A program made the translations under genes and the position numbers. Below are positions 1 through 8,642 of a stretch of DNA of 64,000 nucleotides, one piece after another. Each line of letters opens with the position of its first letter. Position 1 is the stretch's first letter. The stretch covers positions 372,001-436,000 of the forward strand of contig NZ_CANLDB010000004.1 of the NCBI RefSeq assembly GCF_947489365.1, in the 5' to 3' direction. The notes beneath the pieces were generated by a model. That model had not been told where the DNA came from. It saw only the letters and a list, made by a program, of their open reading frames with translations, and made no database searches. The DNA comes from an uncultured Nocardioides sp. (lineage in GTDB: Bacteria; Actinomycetota; Actinomycetes; Propionibacteriales; Nocardioidaceae).

Positions 1-428
1 GGCACCGCCCCCATGCCGACGACGCGGGAGACGGAGAACCGCTCGACGACCTCGCGCACGGCGCGGCAGAACGCCTCCCAGCGGTTGTCCGGCTCCGGCC
101 CGGTGAGCAGCAGGTACGGCGTCCCCGCGGCGTCTCGCTGCAGGCGCACGACCAGCCGGGGCGCCTCGTAGTCGGTGTAGTGGTCGCGGGCGAAGGTGAC
201 GGGCGGGCGACGGGCCCGGTAGTCGTAGAACGCGTCGACGTCGAACGTCGCCACCACGGGTCCCTCCACGAGGCCGGCCAGGTGGCGGGCGGCGAGGCCG
301 GCGGCGCTGCCGGCGTCGAGGAACCCGTCCAACGACAGGACCAGGGCGGGACCCTCGCCCTCCCGGGCGTCCGCTGCGAGACCCTCGACGTCGTCGACGA
401 TGTGGACCAGACGACCCGACGTACTCAT
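1..428 (-). CDS. PAC2-family protein, N-terminal part (runs off window start)
   Basis: The visible 142 residues open with MSTSGRLVHIVDDVEG and continue through LVLSLDGFLDAGSAAG, the N-terminal strand-turn pattern of PAC2 (proteasome assembly chaperone 2) proteins, which are common in actinobacteria. Further on are an FDVDAFYDYRARRP segment and the WEAFCRAVREVVERF helix, both typical of the family. The C-terminal half lies outside the window. The start ATG at 428 is chosen because a TAGGTT -10 element (436-441, minus strand) ends 7 nt before it, giving a leaderless mRNA. In eukaryotes PAC2 assists proteasome assembly; the bacterial role is not established, so I assign only the family. Confidence 0.85.
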   Translation of the reverse strand, partial: MSTSGRLVHIVDDVEGLAADAREGEGPALVLSLDGFLDAGSAAGLAARHLAGLVEGPVVATFDVDAFYDYRARRPPVTFARDHYTDYEAPRLVVRLQRDAAGTPYLLLTGPEPDNRWEAFCRAVREVVERFSVSRVVGMGAV

Positions 429-445
429 GGGGTCAAACCTAGCCG

Positions 446-1735
446 TCAGCCGTACTGGCGCAGGATCCGGTCGGTCGCCGCGGCGGCGAGCTCGGGGCCG
501 GTGGTGCCCAGCACCTGCCGCAGCACCCGGTCCGGGTCACCGCCACCGGCGTCGCCCCGCACGTCCATCGCCTCGAGGAGCGTCCACAGCGCGTCCGGGC
601 CGAACACGGCCGCGATCTCCTCGCACACCTGCCAGGCCACGTCGTAGTTGGCGCTCGAGCGCGGACCCTCGTTGAACCCGCCGTCGTCGGGCAGGTCGGT
701 GAGCCCCCGCCGTGCCTCGGTGAGGGCGGCCGACGACAGCAGCCGGTCCCCCAGTTCCAGCGGCTGCACCGAGACCCACTCGGCGATGCCCTCGGCGAGC
801 CAACGGGGCACCAGCTCGTCGCGGGCGCCGAGCGCGACGTGGGTGAGCTCGTGGCGCAGCAGGCGGCCGCGCTCGGTCTCGTCGGCCGTGAGCATCCGGG
901 GGTTGAGCACCACCCGCTCGGAGATCACGGGGCCGTCCGGGTCCGACCGGATCGGGATCGCGACGCCGTCGAGCCGCTCCGGGTCCCCTCCGGGCAGTCC
1001 GGCGACGGAGTCGAGCAGGAGCAGGTCGGAGGGCGCGTAGACGACCACCGGTCGGGTCCAGCGGTAGGGCACGACCTCGCGGACCTCGCGGACGGCGGCC
1101 GCCGTCGCGTCGACGACCTCCTCGCCGCTGTCGATGCTGCCGACGTCGAAGACGCCGAGCACGCCGCCGTCGCGGACCGTCCCGATCGGTCGTACGTCCC
1201 ACGGCTGGGCGCCGCCCGCGGACGCGTCGGGCGAGACGGGCAGCTCGGAGACGAGCCGCAGCTCCTCCCCGCGGACCGGCTGCCAGACGAGCTCGTGCTC
1301 GGAGCGGACGGGCGCGGCGTCGAACCGGGACAGCTGGAGCACCTGGCGGACGCGCACCCGCACCAGGTCGTCGTCGACCGTGACCTCGGGCGGCCGCTCG
1401 TAGCGCAACACGCCCACGGGCAGCCGGGACAGGTTGACGGTGTAGCGCCGCTGCGCCCGGCGTGCCTCCTCCTCGGCGACGGTCTGGGCGACCACGGCGT
1501 CGGCGTCACCCCGTCGCAGGGCCCGGGCGCGGCGGTCGAGGGCGTCGTCGACCGCCCCGGCGAGCGCGTCGGCGTCCTCGAGCAGGGTCGGCGGAGCGGG
1601 CTCGCGGGCCGGCGGGGCCGCGACCGGGCCGTCCTCGAGCCAGGAGCAGCCCGCCGTGGTCGTCAGGGCGGCCAGGACCACGAGCCCGACCAGGCCGGTC
1701 CGTGCCGAGCCGACCGGGGCCGGGGGGCGGTTCAC
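446..1735 (-). CDS. Exported lipoprotein with gluzincin-type HELTH metallopeptidase domain
   Basis: This 429-aa protein starts at GTG 1735, whose first bases overlap the dxs stop (GTGA), so translation is probably coupled to dxs. Residues 1-30 form a lipoprotein signal ending LTTTAGC, with Cys30 as the predicted lipidated residue. Residues 45-180 are a charged region that may be NTF2-like. Residues 290-320 carry [10 protein letters not shown] followed by WLAEGIAEW. That is the HExxH plus downstream Glu arrangement of MA-clan (Peptidase_MA-like) zinc peptidases. It is therefore predicted to be a surface-anchored zinc protease with unknown substrate. The catalytic motif is intact. Why it is coupled to an isoprenoid gene is unclear. 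Confidence 0.85.
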   Translation of the reverse strand: MNRPPAPVGSARTGLVGLVVLAALTTTAGCSWLEDGPVAAPPAREPAPPTLLEDADALAGAVDDALDRRARALRRGDADAVVAQTVAEEEARRAQRRYTVNLSRLPVGVLRYERPPEVTVDDDLVRVRVRQVLQLSRFDAAPVRSEHELVWQPVRGEELRLVSELPVSPDASAGGAQPWDVRPIGTVRDGGVLGVFDVGSIDSGEEVVDATAAAVREVREVVPYRWTRPVVVYAPSDLLLLDSVAGLPGGDPERLDGVAIPIRSDPDGPVISERVVLNPRMLTADETERGRLLRHELTHVALGARDELVPRWLAEGIAEWVSVQPLELGDRLLSSAALTEARRGLTDLPDDGGFNEGPRSSANYDVAWQVCEEIAAVFGPDALWTLLEAMDVRGDAGGGDPDRVLRQVLGTTGPELAAAATDRILRQYG

Positions 1736-3660
1736 CGGGGGACGTCGCCCCGGAGGTGGCCGGGCGCGGGAGCGTCGGCGCCCCCGAGGGCGGTGACGTC
1801 CTCGACGATGCCGCGCGCCAGCGTCTGGGCGTCGAGGCCCACCCGCTCGAGGATCGTCGCCCGCTTGGCGTGGTCCATGAACTCCTGCGGGATGCCGTGC
1901 AGGCGGAACGGGACGTCCACGCCGGCGTCGACGAGGGCCTGGAGCAGCACGGAGCCGCATCCGCCGACGCGGCCGTTGTCCTCGACGCTGACCACGAGCC
2001 GGTGCGTCCGGGCGAGGTCGACGAGCGCGGGGTCGACGGGCTTGACCCAGCGCGGGTCGACGACGGTGACACCGATGCCCTGGTCGACCAGGCGGCGTCC
2101 GACGTCGACCGCGGTGGTGGCCATGGAACCCACGCCCACGACGAGGACGTCGCGGGTGCCCTCCGCACCGGTCGAGCGCAGCAGGACGTCGCAGCCGCCG
2201 GCGCGGTCGACCGCCTCCAGGTCGGCGGGCGGCGGGCCCTTGGGGAACCGCACGACGGTCGGGGCGTCGTCAACCTCGACGGCCTCGTTCAGCAGCTCGC
2301 GCAGCCGGGTGCCGTCACGGGGAGCGGCGATGCGGAGACCGGGCACGACCTGGAGGACCGACATGTCCCACATGCCGTTGTGGCTGGCGCCGTCGTCGCC
2401 GGTGACGCCGGCCCGGTCGAGCACGAAGGTGACGCCGCAGCGGTGCAGCGCGCAGTCCATGAGGACCTGGTCGAAGGCGCGGTTGAGGAAGGTGGCGTAG
2501 ACCGCGACGACCGGGTGCAGGCCGCCCATCGCCATGCCGGCCGCCGAGGTCGCGGCGTGCTGCTCGGCGATCCCGACGTCCCAGGTGCGGTCGGGGAAGT
2601 GGGCCTGGAAGTGGTGCAGGCCGACCGGGTGCATCATCGCGGCGGTGATCGCGACGACGTCGGGCCGGCGGTGTCCGACCTTGACGATCTCGTCACCGAA
2701 GACGTCGGTCCAGCTGGAGGCCTTGGCGTTCTCGATGCCGGTGTCGACGTCGAACGGGCCCAGCGAGTGGAACTGGTCCTCCACGTGCTGCTCCGCGGCG
2801 TCGTACCCGAAGCCCTTGCGGGTGAGCGCGTGCACGATGACGGGCCCGTCGAAGCGCTTCGCCCGAGCGAGGGCGGCCTCCAGGGCGGAGCGGTCGTGGC
2901 CGTCGACGGGGCCGACGTACTTGAGGCCGAGGTCCTCGAAGAGGCCCTGCGGGGCGAGGGCGTCCTTCATGCCCTTCTTCACCGCGTGCAGCGCGTCGTA
3001 GGCCATCGGGCCGATGCCGGGGACGGCGTTGAGGCGCTTCTTCACCAGGTCGAGGACCTGCTCGTAGCGCGGGTCGGTGCGCAGGCTGGTCAGCGCGGTC
3101 GCGAGGCCGCCGATGGTGGGCGTGTACGAGCGGCCGTTGTCGTTGACGACGATCACCAGGCGCGAGTCCTCGGCGATCGCGATGTTGTTGAGCGCCTCCC
3201 AGGCCATGCCGCCGGTCAGCGCGCCGTCGCCGATGACCGCGACGACGTGGCGGTCCTCGCCGCGGACGGCGTACGCCTTGGCCAGCCCGTCGGCGTACGA
3301 CAGGGCGGTGGAGGCGTGGGAGTTCTCGACGATGTCGTGGGGCGACTCGGCCTGGCTGGGGTAGCCGCTGAGGCCACCCTCCTGGCGCAGGGTGTCGAAG
3401 CCGGGGCGGCGGCCCGTCAGCAGCTTGTGGACGTAGGCCTGGTGGCCGGTGTCGAAGACGACGCGGTCACGCGGGGAGTCGAAGACCCGGTGGATCGCCA
3501 TGGTCAGCTCGACGACGCCCAGGTTCGGGCCGAGGTGTCCCCCGGTGCGCGCGCAGGTGGCGACCAGGACGTCGCGGATCTCGACCGCGAGGCTGTCCAG
3601 CTGGTCGTCGTCCAGCGCACGCAGGTCGCGTGGTCCGGTGACTCCGTCGAGCAGGCCCAT
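1732..3660 (-). CDS. dxs: 1-deoxy-D-xylulose-5-phosphate synthase
   Basis: The 642-aa protein has the full length of the family. It condenses pyruvate and glyceraldehyde 3-phosphate to DXP, the first step of the MEP isoprenoid pathway, in the cytoplasm. Landmarks are the thiamine-diphosphate region [18 protein letters not shown] (near residue 140), the early [13 protein letters not shown] histidine segment, the C-terminal transketolase part with [15 protein letters not shown], and a final transketolase C domain. The ATG at 3660 is supported by a TAGGCT -10 element (3668-3673) ending 7 nt upstream, so the mRNA is predicted leaderless. The lipoprotein metallopeptidase gene follows with a 4-bp overlap. 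Confidence 0.98.
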   Translation of the reverse strand: MGLLDGVTGPRDLRALDDDQLDSLAVEIRDVLVATCARTGGHLGPNLGVVELTMAIHRVFDSPRDRVVFDTGHQAYVHKLLTGRRPGFDTLRQEGGLSGYPSQAESPHDIVENSHASTALSYADGLAKAYAVRGEDRHVVAVIGDGALTGGMAWEALNNIAIAEDSRLVIVVNDNGRSYTPTIGGLATALTSLRTDPRYEQVLDLVKKRLNAVPGIGPMAYDALHAVKKGMKDALAPQGLFEDLGLKYVGPVDGHDRSALEAALARAKRFDGPVIVHALTRKGFGYDAAEQHVEDQFHSLGPFDVDTGIENAKASSWTDVFGDEIVKVGHRRPDVVAITAAMMHPVGLHHFQAHFPDRTWDVGIAEQHAATSAAGMAMGGLHPVVAVYATFLNRAFDQVLMDCALHRCGVTFVLDRAGVTGDDGASHNGMWDMSVLQVVPGLRIAAPRDGTRLRELLNEAVEVDDAPTVVRFPKGPPPADLEAVDRAGGCDVLLRSTGAEGTRDVLVVGVGSMATTAVDVGRRLVDQGIGVTVVDPRWVKPVDPALVDLARTHRLVVSVEDNGRVGGCGSVLLQALVDAGVDVPFRLHGIPQEFMDHAKRATILERVGLDAQTLARGIVEDVTALGGADAPAPGHLRGDVPR

Positions 3661-3694
3661 GACTCCCAGCCTAGAGGCCGGGTCCCCACACGGC

Positions 3695-4639
3695 TCAGTC
3701 CGCGTCGAGGACGGCGAGGGCGGGCGCCTCGAGGCTGCCCAGCCACACCCGGCCCTCGTGCTCGCGGACCCCGGTGACGAAGTGGAACGCCGCGTCGCCG
3801 GTCGCGAGACGGGTCGCGTCGAGGTCGTGGACCAGCGCGCCGGTGGCGCCGTCGTACGCCTGGACGTGGACGGTGCGGCCCGGGGAGGGCTTCAGCGGCC
3901 CGGGGGCGCGGGTCGCCAGGCGGCGCATCGCCAGCGGGGCCCGCTGGACCAGGCCGAGGAGGCCGACGACCGGACTCGCCAGGGCCACCCAGACGAGGCC
4001 GTCGGAGCCGACGGAGGCGTTGTCGGGGTAACCCGGCAGGCCGTCGACGAGGACCTCGGTGCTCCCGGCGCGCGGTCCGGCGAGGTGGTGGCGACGGATC
4101 CGGGCCGCGGACGTCTCGTTGACGGTCAGCCAGGCACCGGCGGGGTCGAGGGCGACGCCGTTGGCGAACCCGAGGTCGTCCAGCACGACGGCGAGGGTCC
4201 CGTCGGGGTCGCGGCGCAGGAGGCGACCGGTGCGGGTGTCCTGCGCCATCTCCTCCTCCCACTGCTCGCGGCCGTGGTGCAGGGAGGAGTCGGTGAACCA
4301 GATCGTGCCGTCGGCGGCGACGGCGGCGTTGTTGCAGAACCGCATCGCCCGCCCGTCGACGGTGCTCACCAGCGGCTCGACCGCCCCGGAGGCCGCGTCC
4401 ACGGCCAGCAGGCCGCGGGTGCTGTCGCACACCAGCACCCGGCCGTCGGGCAGCCACTCGAGGCCCAGCGGGCGGCCCCCGGTGTCGGCGACCCGGGTGA
4501 TCCGGGACCCGTCGGAGGAGACGCGCAGCAGGGACCCGTCGTCCACGCCGACCAGGACCGAGCCCTCGTGCGGGCCCGCCGTGGTGACGAGGACGTCCTC
4601 GGGCCCGACTCCGGGGACGGGGTGGACGGTCAGCCTCAT
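3695..4639 (-). CDS. SMP-30/strictosidine-synthase-like six-bladed beta-propeller protein
   Basis: The 314-aa protein has the repeating blade pattern of the SMP-30/gluconolactonase/strictosidine synthase superfamily: [19 protein letters not shown], the metal-site segment [18 protein letters not shown] (about residues 102-120), [19 protein letters not shown] and [16 protein letters not shown]. Members hydrolyse lactones or related esters with a divalent metal. The [15 protein letters not shown] stretch is closer to the strictosidine-synthase-like branch (arylesterase-like) than to true SMP-30. No signal peptide is visible. Its ATG overlaps the stop of the upstream Nudix gene by 4 bp, so the two are co-transcribed. 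The substrate cannot be inferred. Confidence 0.8.
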   Translation of the reverse strand: MRLTVHPVPGVGPEDVLVTTAGPHEGSVLVGVDDGSLLRVSSDGSRITRVADTGGRPLGLEWLPDGRVLVCDSTRGLLAVDAASGAVEPLVSTVDGRAMRFCNNAAVAADGTIWFTDSSLHHGREQWEEEMAQDTRTGRLLRRDPDGTLAVVLDDLGFANGVALDPAGAWLTVNETSAARIRRHHLAGPRAGSTEVLVDGLPGYPDNASVGSDGLVWVALASPVVGLLGLVQRAPLAMRRLATRAPGPLKPSPGRTVHVQAYDGATGALVHDLDATRLATGDAAFHFVTGVREHEGRVWLGSLEAPALAVLDAD

Positions 4640-5070
4640 CGCCCCGCCCCGAGCTGCGGGGAGGCGAGCAGGCTCGGCCAGACGGTCCGGGCGGCCAGCG
4701 TCAGCGGCAGGGACGGGGCCGTCGCGGGGTCCACGAAGACCATCCGCCTGCCCTCCCCGCAGACGACGTCGGCGTCCGTGACGTCCAGCCGGGTGACGAA
4801 GAGGTGGCAGTCATGCGGGCCGACGACCGGGTGGTCGACGCGGAAGGCGCCCAGCGGCGTCAGGGACGGCGCGGCGAGGCCGGTCTCCTCGTCGAGCTCA
4901 CGGTGCGCGGCCCGCTCCGGGGTCTCCCCCGCCTCGATCGCACCCCCCGGCAGGCCCCAGCACTCGGGGTCGATCACGGGGTGCTCGTCGCGCTCCTGCA
5001 TGAGCACCAGGCCGCGGCCGTCGACCACGGCGACGCTGGCGAAGTCTGGGACTCTCCTGCTGTCCGTCAC
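4636..5070 (-). CDS. Nudix hydrolase
   Basis: This 144-aa protein carries a complete Nudix box, GAIEAGETPERAAHRELDEE followed by TG (about residues 43-64), matching GX5EX7REX2EEXG. It is predicted to hydrolyse a nucleoside diphosphate linked to another moiety using Mg2+. The preceding WGLPGG is typical of the ADP-ribose/8-oxo-dGTP type branch, but the substrate is not determined. The GTG start at 5070 gives the usual short lead before the first beta strand (ASVAVVDGRGLVLMQERD). It is the first gene of a two-gene minus-strand unit with the beta-propeller gene and is divergent from the ATP-grasp gene at 5106. Confidence 0.9.
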   Translation of the reverse strand: MTDSRRVPDFASVAVVDGRGLVLMQERDEHPVIDPECWGLPGGAIEAGETPERAAHRELDEETGLAAPSLTPLGAFRVDHPVVGPHDCHLFVTRLDVTDADVVCGEGRRMVFVDPATAPSLPLTLAARTVWPSLLASPQLGAGR

Positions 5071-5105
5071 GGTCGCCACGGTAGGCCCCTGGCAGGGTGG
5101 GCGGC

Positions 5106-5999
5106 ATGAGCACGCCCTCTCCCCGCATCGGCCTGGCCACCTGCTCCGAGGTCCCCGACCTCGACGACGAGGGCCGCCTGCTGGCCGAGGCGCTGCGGGC
5201 CGCCGGCGCCACCGCGACCCCGCTGGTCTGGGACGACGCCGCCCTCGACGACGCCGCCTGGGCGTCGTACGACCTCGTGGTGGTGCGCTCGACGTGGGAC
5301 TACGCCGAGCGGCTCGACGAGTTCCTCGCCTGGGTCGACCGCGTCGCCGCCCTGACCCGCCTGGAGAACCCGCCCGCGCTGCTGCGGTGGAGCACCGACA
5401 AGCGCTACCTCGCCGACCTGGCGGCCGCCGGCGTGCCGACCGTGCCGTCGGCGTTCGTCGCACCGGACGAGGCGCACGCGTCGGTCGAGCACCCCTACCT
5501 CGACGTCGAGCACGTCGTGAAGCCCAGCGTCGGCGCCGGCTCCCGGGGCGCGCTGCGGTTCGGTGCCGACGAGGCGGACCGCTCGCGGGCCCACGTCGCC
5601 GCGCTGACCGCCGACGGCTTCACCGCGCTCGTCCAGCCCTACCTGAGCGAGGTCGACGAGGCCGGGGAGACCGGGGTCGTGGCGATCGACGGCGAGATCT
5701 CGCACGCCTTCCGCAAGGGGGCGCTGCTCACCGTCGGCGACGAGCTCGTGGAGGGACTCTTCAAGCAGGAGGAGATCACCGCCCGCGAGCCCACCCCGCT
5801 GGAGGTCGAGGTCGCCCGGCGCGCGCTGGCCGCCGTTCCCGGGGGCAGCGCCGCGCCGCTCTACGCCCGGGTCGACCTGCTGCCCACCCCGGACGGCCCG
5901 CTCCTGCTCGAGCTGGAGCTGTGCGAGCCCTCGTTCTTCCTCGACACCGCGCCCGACCGTGCCGCGGCGATCGCGGCGGCGTTCCTGCGGCGGGTCTGA
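5106..5999 (+). CDS. ATP-grasp domain enzyme, DcsG/glutathione-synthetase-like
   Basis: The 297-aa protein has the ATP-grasp layout: an N-terminal pre-ATP-grasp fold (RIGLATCSEVPDLDDEGRLL), WSTDKRYLADLAAAGVPTVP near residue 97, the nucleotide-binding lysine strand HVVKPSVGAGSRGALRF (about 137-153), and the metal-binding end RVDLLPTPDGPLLLELELCE (about 256-275). ATP-grasp enzymes join a carboxylate to an amine or thiol through an acyl phosphate. The nearest families I recall are D-cycloserine DcsG and prokaryotic glutathione synthetase. No partner biosynthetic gene is adjacent, so the ligated substrates are unknown. The ATG at 5106 sits 7 nt after a CAGGGT -10-like element, consistent with leaderless expression. 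Confidence 0.82.
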   Translation: MSTPSPRIGLATCSEVPDLDDEGRLLAEALRAAGATATPLVWDDAALDDAAWASYDLVVVRSTWDYAERLDEFLAWVDRVAALTRLENPPALLRWSTDKRYLADLAAAGVPTVPSAFVAPDEAHASVEHPYLDVEHVVKPSVGAGSRGALRFGADEADRSRAHVAALTADGFTALVQPYLSEVDEAGETGVVAIDGEISHAFRKGALLTVGDELVEGLFKQEEITAREPTPLEVEVARRALAAVPGGSAAPLYARVDLLPTPDGPLLLELELCEPSFFLDTAPDRAAAIAAAFLRRV

Positions 6000-6025
6000 G
6001 CGCGCGCCCGCGGGAGAAGCCTCGG

Positions 6026-6394
6026 TCACGCCCGCCGCTCGGACGGCGGACCGCCGTACAGGTCGGCCCAGACCTCGACGCTCTCGACGATCAGCCCGTC
6101 GCGCAACGTCAGGAAGCTGGCGACCGCGAAGTGCTGTGGCTCCCCGGAGCCGTCGCGGCCGACCACGTGGGCGCGGCCGACCGCCCGGTCGCCGCTGACG
6201 ACCGAGTCGTCGAGGTGCAGCCGCTCGAAACCGGGGTACTCGGCGTTGAAGTCGACCCACGCGTCGCGCGCGAACTCCTCGCCGGTGTGGACCAGACGGC
6301 AGACGAAGTCCGGGTGCAGCAGCGCGCGCAGGCCCTCCCAGTCGTGGGCGTCGATGGTCGCGGCGAAGCGGGCGAGGGCGGTCTCGGCGTCCAT
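6026..6394 (-). CDS. SnoaL-like/NTF2-fold protein
   Basis: The 122-aa protein begins MDAETALARFAATIDAHDWEGLRALLHPDF, the usual opening of SnoaL/ketosteroid-isomerase-like cone-shaped alpha+beta domains. It ends with the strand pair ASFLTLRDGLIVESVEVWADLY. Such domains bind small hydrophobic ligands or act as isomerases and hydrolases. It lies 23 bp downstream of the DUF1059 gene and is probably the last gene of the sigma-factor operon. The sigma factor itself ends in a SnoaL-like domain, so the operon may hold two related folds. No catalytic residues can be assigned with confidence. Confidence 0.75.
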   Translation of the reverse strand: MDAETALARFAATIDAHDWEGLRALLHPDFVCRLVHTGEEFARDAWVDFNAEYPGFERLHLDDSVVSGDRAVGRAHVVGRDGSGEPQHFAVASFLTLRDGLIVESVEVWADLYGGPPSERRA

Positions 6395-6417
6395 GCGAGG
6401 CGATGGTCGCAGGAAAC

Positions 6418-6654
6418 TCAGTCCTCCGGGAGGGCCGCGAAGTCCTGCTTCATCTGCCGGTACCAGTCGAGCGAGCGCTTCGGGTGCCGCCAACGACCCT
6501 TCATCGCGTCCCGGGCCTCCTGGTGGGTAGCGTCGCCCTCCTTCTCGGCGGCCTTGAGGTGCTGGTCCTGGGCGTTGATGACATCGTCGGCGCTCTCGCC
6601 GCGGTGGGCGAGGTCGCAGGGGCCACCGAGCTGGCGGCAGGTCATGGTCTTCAC
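6418..6654 (-). CDS. DUF1059 small protein
   Basis: The 78-aa protein starts MKTMTCRQLGGPCDLAHRGESADDVINAQDQHL, closely matching the DUF1059 pattern in which two cysteines (here CRQLGGPC) and a histidine occur near the N terminus. The C-terminal part, RWRHPKRSLDWYRQMKQDF, looks like an added helix. Its ATG overlaps the sigma-factor stop by 4 bp (ATGA), so it is translationally coupled to it and likely belongs to the same stress regulon. The function of DUF1059 is unknown; the Cys/His pattern suggests a small metal or redox-active site. Confidence 0.8.
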   Translation of the reverse strand: MKTMTCRQLGGPCDLAHRGESADDVINAQDQHLKAAEKEGDATHQEARDAMKGRWRHPKRSLDWYRQMKQDFAALPED

Positions 6655-7514
6655 GGTCGTTCCTCCTGGGTGTCGTCGTGCCTGGTGTCTCGTCGGGTCA
6701 CCCGCGCGAGCACGTCCGGTGCGGCGCGGAAGTCGAGGCGTCGTACGACGCCGTCGGCCACGGTGAAGTCGAAGAGGACCTTCGCCTCCCCGCGGTGGAA
6801 CCAGGCGTAGCCGGGCCGGTCCCCCAGCTGCACCGGCAGGGCGGCGTGGGCGCTGCCGTCGAAGAACGCGGCCACCTCCGCCGCGCCGCTCAGCCGCTCC
6901 GGGGTGCCCACGCCGACGGCGGCAGCGTCCGCGCGGACCTCGACGTCCGGGGCCAGCAGCCGCAGCAGGCCGTCGAGGTCGCCGCCGCGGGCGGCGGCCA
7001 TGAAGGCGTCCACGACCACGTGGTCGGCGAGCGCGTCCTCGCGGGCCGGCTGGGCGACCTTGGCCCGGGCCCGCGAGGCGAGCTTCCGCGCCGCCGCGGG
7101 CGTGGTGTCCAGGACGGCGGCGATCGTCGCGTGCTCGAACCCGAAGCTGTCGTGCAGCACGAAGGCCACCCGCTCGGAGGGGGTCAGCCGGTCGAGGACC
7201 ACCTGCAGCGCCACGGCCACCGTGTCAGCGAGGACCGCCTCGTCGGCGGGGTCGGGCACCGTGCCCTCGGGCTCGACCTCGCCGAGCAGGAGCGGGGTCC
7301 TGGCCCTCAGCCGGTCCAGGCAGAGCCGGGTGGTCACCGTGGTCAGCCAGGCCGGGAGGCTGTCGATGGACTCCCGGTCCACGCGGTCGAACCGCAGCCA
7401 GGCCTGCTGGACGACGTCCTCCGCCTCGCTCGCGTCGCCGAGCACGCGGCTCGCGACCCGCACCAGCCGAGGCCGCTCGGCCTCGAAGGCCCGGCCCCGC
7501 TCCGCCTCGTCCAT
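6651..7514 (-). CDS. ECF sigma factor with fused C-terminal SnoaL-like domain (SigJ/ECF41-like)
   Basis: The 287-aa protein has sigma region 2 (RPRLVRVASRVLGDASEAED, about residues 14-33), region 4 (LTPSERVAFVLHDSFGFEHA then a helix-turn-helix), and a C-terminal domain of about 115 residues resembling SnoaL (VVVDAFMAAARGGDLDGLLRLLAPDV). That domain order is the hallmark of SigJ/ECF41-type sigma factors, which lack a classical anti-sigma factor and use the C-terminal domain for control. The terminal motif here reads VRRLDFRAAPDVL, deviating from the usual NPDKL-like end. I chose ATG 7514, with GGAG upstream, over GTG 7532, which would nearly abut the transcription start of the promoter at 7541-7567. 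Confidence 0.88.
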   Translation of the reverse strand: MDEAERGRAFEAERPRLVRVASRVLGDASEAEDVVQQAWLRFDRVDRESIDSLPAWLTTVTTRLCLDRLRARTPLLLGEVEPEGTVPDPADEAVLADTVAVALQVVLDRLTPSERVAFVLHDSFGFEHATIAAVLDTTPAAARKLASRARAKVAQPAREDALADHVVVDAFMAAARGGDLDGLLRLLAPDVEVRADAAAVGVGTPERLSGAAEVAAFFDGSAHAALPVQLGDRPGYAWFHRGEAKVLFDFTVADGVVRRLDFRAAPDVLARVTRRDTRHDDTQEERP

Positions 7515-7540
7515 CGGGTCTCCGCTCGTCACACCCCTCT

Positions 7541-7567
7541 GACGGGTGGACCCTCACAGGTGTGACC
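7541..7567 (-). promoter_or_regulatory. Candidate ECF41-type autoregulated promoter
   Basis: On the minus strand the sequence reads GGTCACA (7567-7561), a 16-nt spacer, then CGTC (7544-7541). This matches the promoter signature I know for ECF41 sigma factors (TGTCACA then CGTC about 16 nt later) except for the first base pair. It lies 27 nt upstream of the sigma-factor ATG, so the sigma factor probably activates its own operon (sigma factor, DUF1059, SnoaL). The fit rests on reading the sequence; no motif scoring was run. Confidence 0.65.
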
Positions 7568-7568
7568 G

Positions 7569-7973
7569 CTACCCCGCCAGGAAGCTGAACCGGACCTCGC
7601 GCTCGTGGTTGTCGACGTTCAGGTCGACCAGGCACACGCTCTGCCACGTGCCGAGGGTGAGGTGCCCGCCGAGCACCGGCACCGTGGCGTACGGCGGCAC
7701 GAGAGCCGGCATCACGTGCGAGCGACCGTGCCCGCGGGTGCCGTGGGCGTGACGCCAGCGGTCGTCGCCGGGCAGGAGGTCCTCGAGGGCGGCGAGCAGG
7801 TCGTCGTCGCTGCCGGCGCCGGTCTCCAGGATCGCGAGGCCGGCGGTGGCGTGCGGGACGAAGACGTGCAGCAGCCCGTCGCCGCGACCCCGGACCCACT
7901 CGCGGACGTCGCCGGTGAGGTCGAGGACGGTGTCACGCCCGCCGGTGCGGTAGGTGCGGGTCTCGGAGTCCAT
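7569..7973 (-). CDS. YjbQ family (UPF0047) protein
   Basis: The 134-aa protein is full length for the YjbQ/UPF0047 family. Conserved pieces are HVFVPHATAGLAILETG (about residues 36-52), the histidine-rich core WRHAHGTRGHGRSHVMPALV (about 73-92) and GTWQSVCLVDLNVDNHEREV near the C terminus. Members have weak thiamine-phosphate-synthase activity and form a metal-containing trimer, but their physiological role is unsettled. The ATG at 7973 is 7 nt after a CAGGAT -10 element on the minus strand. It shares its short upstream region with the divergent membrane protein gene at 8010. Confidence 0.92.
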   Translation of the reverse strand: MDSETRTYRTGGRDTVLDLTGDVREWVRGRGDGLLHVFVPHATAGLAILETGAGSDDDLLAALEDLLPGDDRWRHAHGTRGHGRSHVMPALVPPYATVPVLGGHLTLGTWQSVCLVDLNVDNHEREVRFSFLAG

Positions 7974-8009
7974 GCGGGCGATCCTGCCAGCCGGCCGTAG
8001 GCTCCGCCG

Positions 8010-8633
8010 GTGCCCCGGACCCTCGTGCGCGGAGAGGCCGCCGCCCGTGTCGGCGACCGTCTCGCCACCCGCCGACCCGTCGGCGTGCCGGCCGCGGTGG
8101 CGGTGCACCTGGTGGTGGGGCTCCTCCTCGCCAGCCCACTGCTGCTCACGCGTCCCGACGGGTGGCCGCCGTACGCCGCGGGCGCGTTCGTGCTGGGTGT
8201 CCTGCTGGTCCTCCTCGTGCTCGGGGAGGTGCTGACCTTCCGCCACCACCTCCACGAGCACGCGCTGGTCACGACGGCGACGTGGCCGTACCGGACCCGG
8301 GTCGTGCCCTGGTACAGCGTGGACGCCGGGAGCGTGCACGGCGGCGGGTACGTGCGCGCCGACGGCACGATGAGGGACGCGCGGAACCCGCGCTACCGCC
8401 AGGTCCCGGGCCGCCCGACCCTGCGGCTCGACGGCCTGCGGCCCGACCGGGCCACCCTGCTGGCGCGCGGGAGGGTGGGGTGGGACGAGGCGTTCACGGC
8501 ACCGCAGGTGCTCGGCTCGGTCGACGTCGGGCTCCAGCCGGTCCGCCCGGTGACCTGGGTGCTCGGCTGGCCGGTCGCCGACCTGGAGGCCGACCTGGAC
8601 ACGATCCGCGGCCTCGCCGCGGCGCACGACTGA
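8010..8633 (+). CDS. Predicted two-helix membrane protein, function unknown
   Basis: The 207-aa protein has two adjacent hydrophobic helices (about residues 28-46, VAVHLVVGLLLASPLLL, and 55-73, AGAFVLGVLLVLLVLGEVL). A cytoplasmic-looking domain follows, with TATWPYRTRVVPWYSVDAGSV, which resembles the PH-like domains of small actinobacterial membrane proteins. I do not recognise the family. A TAGGCT -10 element (7998-8003) ends 6 nt before the GTG start, indicating leaderless transcription. It is transcribed divergently from the YjbQ gene, with 36 bp between the two start codons. Confidence 0.72.
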   Translation: MPRTLVRGEAAARVGDRLATRRPVGVPAAVAVHLVVGLLLASPLLLTRPDGWPPYAAGAFVLGVLLVLLVLGEVLTFRHHLHEHALVTTATWPYRTRVVPWYSVDAGSVHGGGYVRADGTMRDARNPRYRQVPGRPTLRLDGLRPDRATLLARGRVGWDEAFTAPQVLGSVDVGLQPVRPVTWVLGWPVADLEADLDTIRGLAAAHD

Positions 8634-8642
8634 CGGGTCGGC

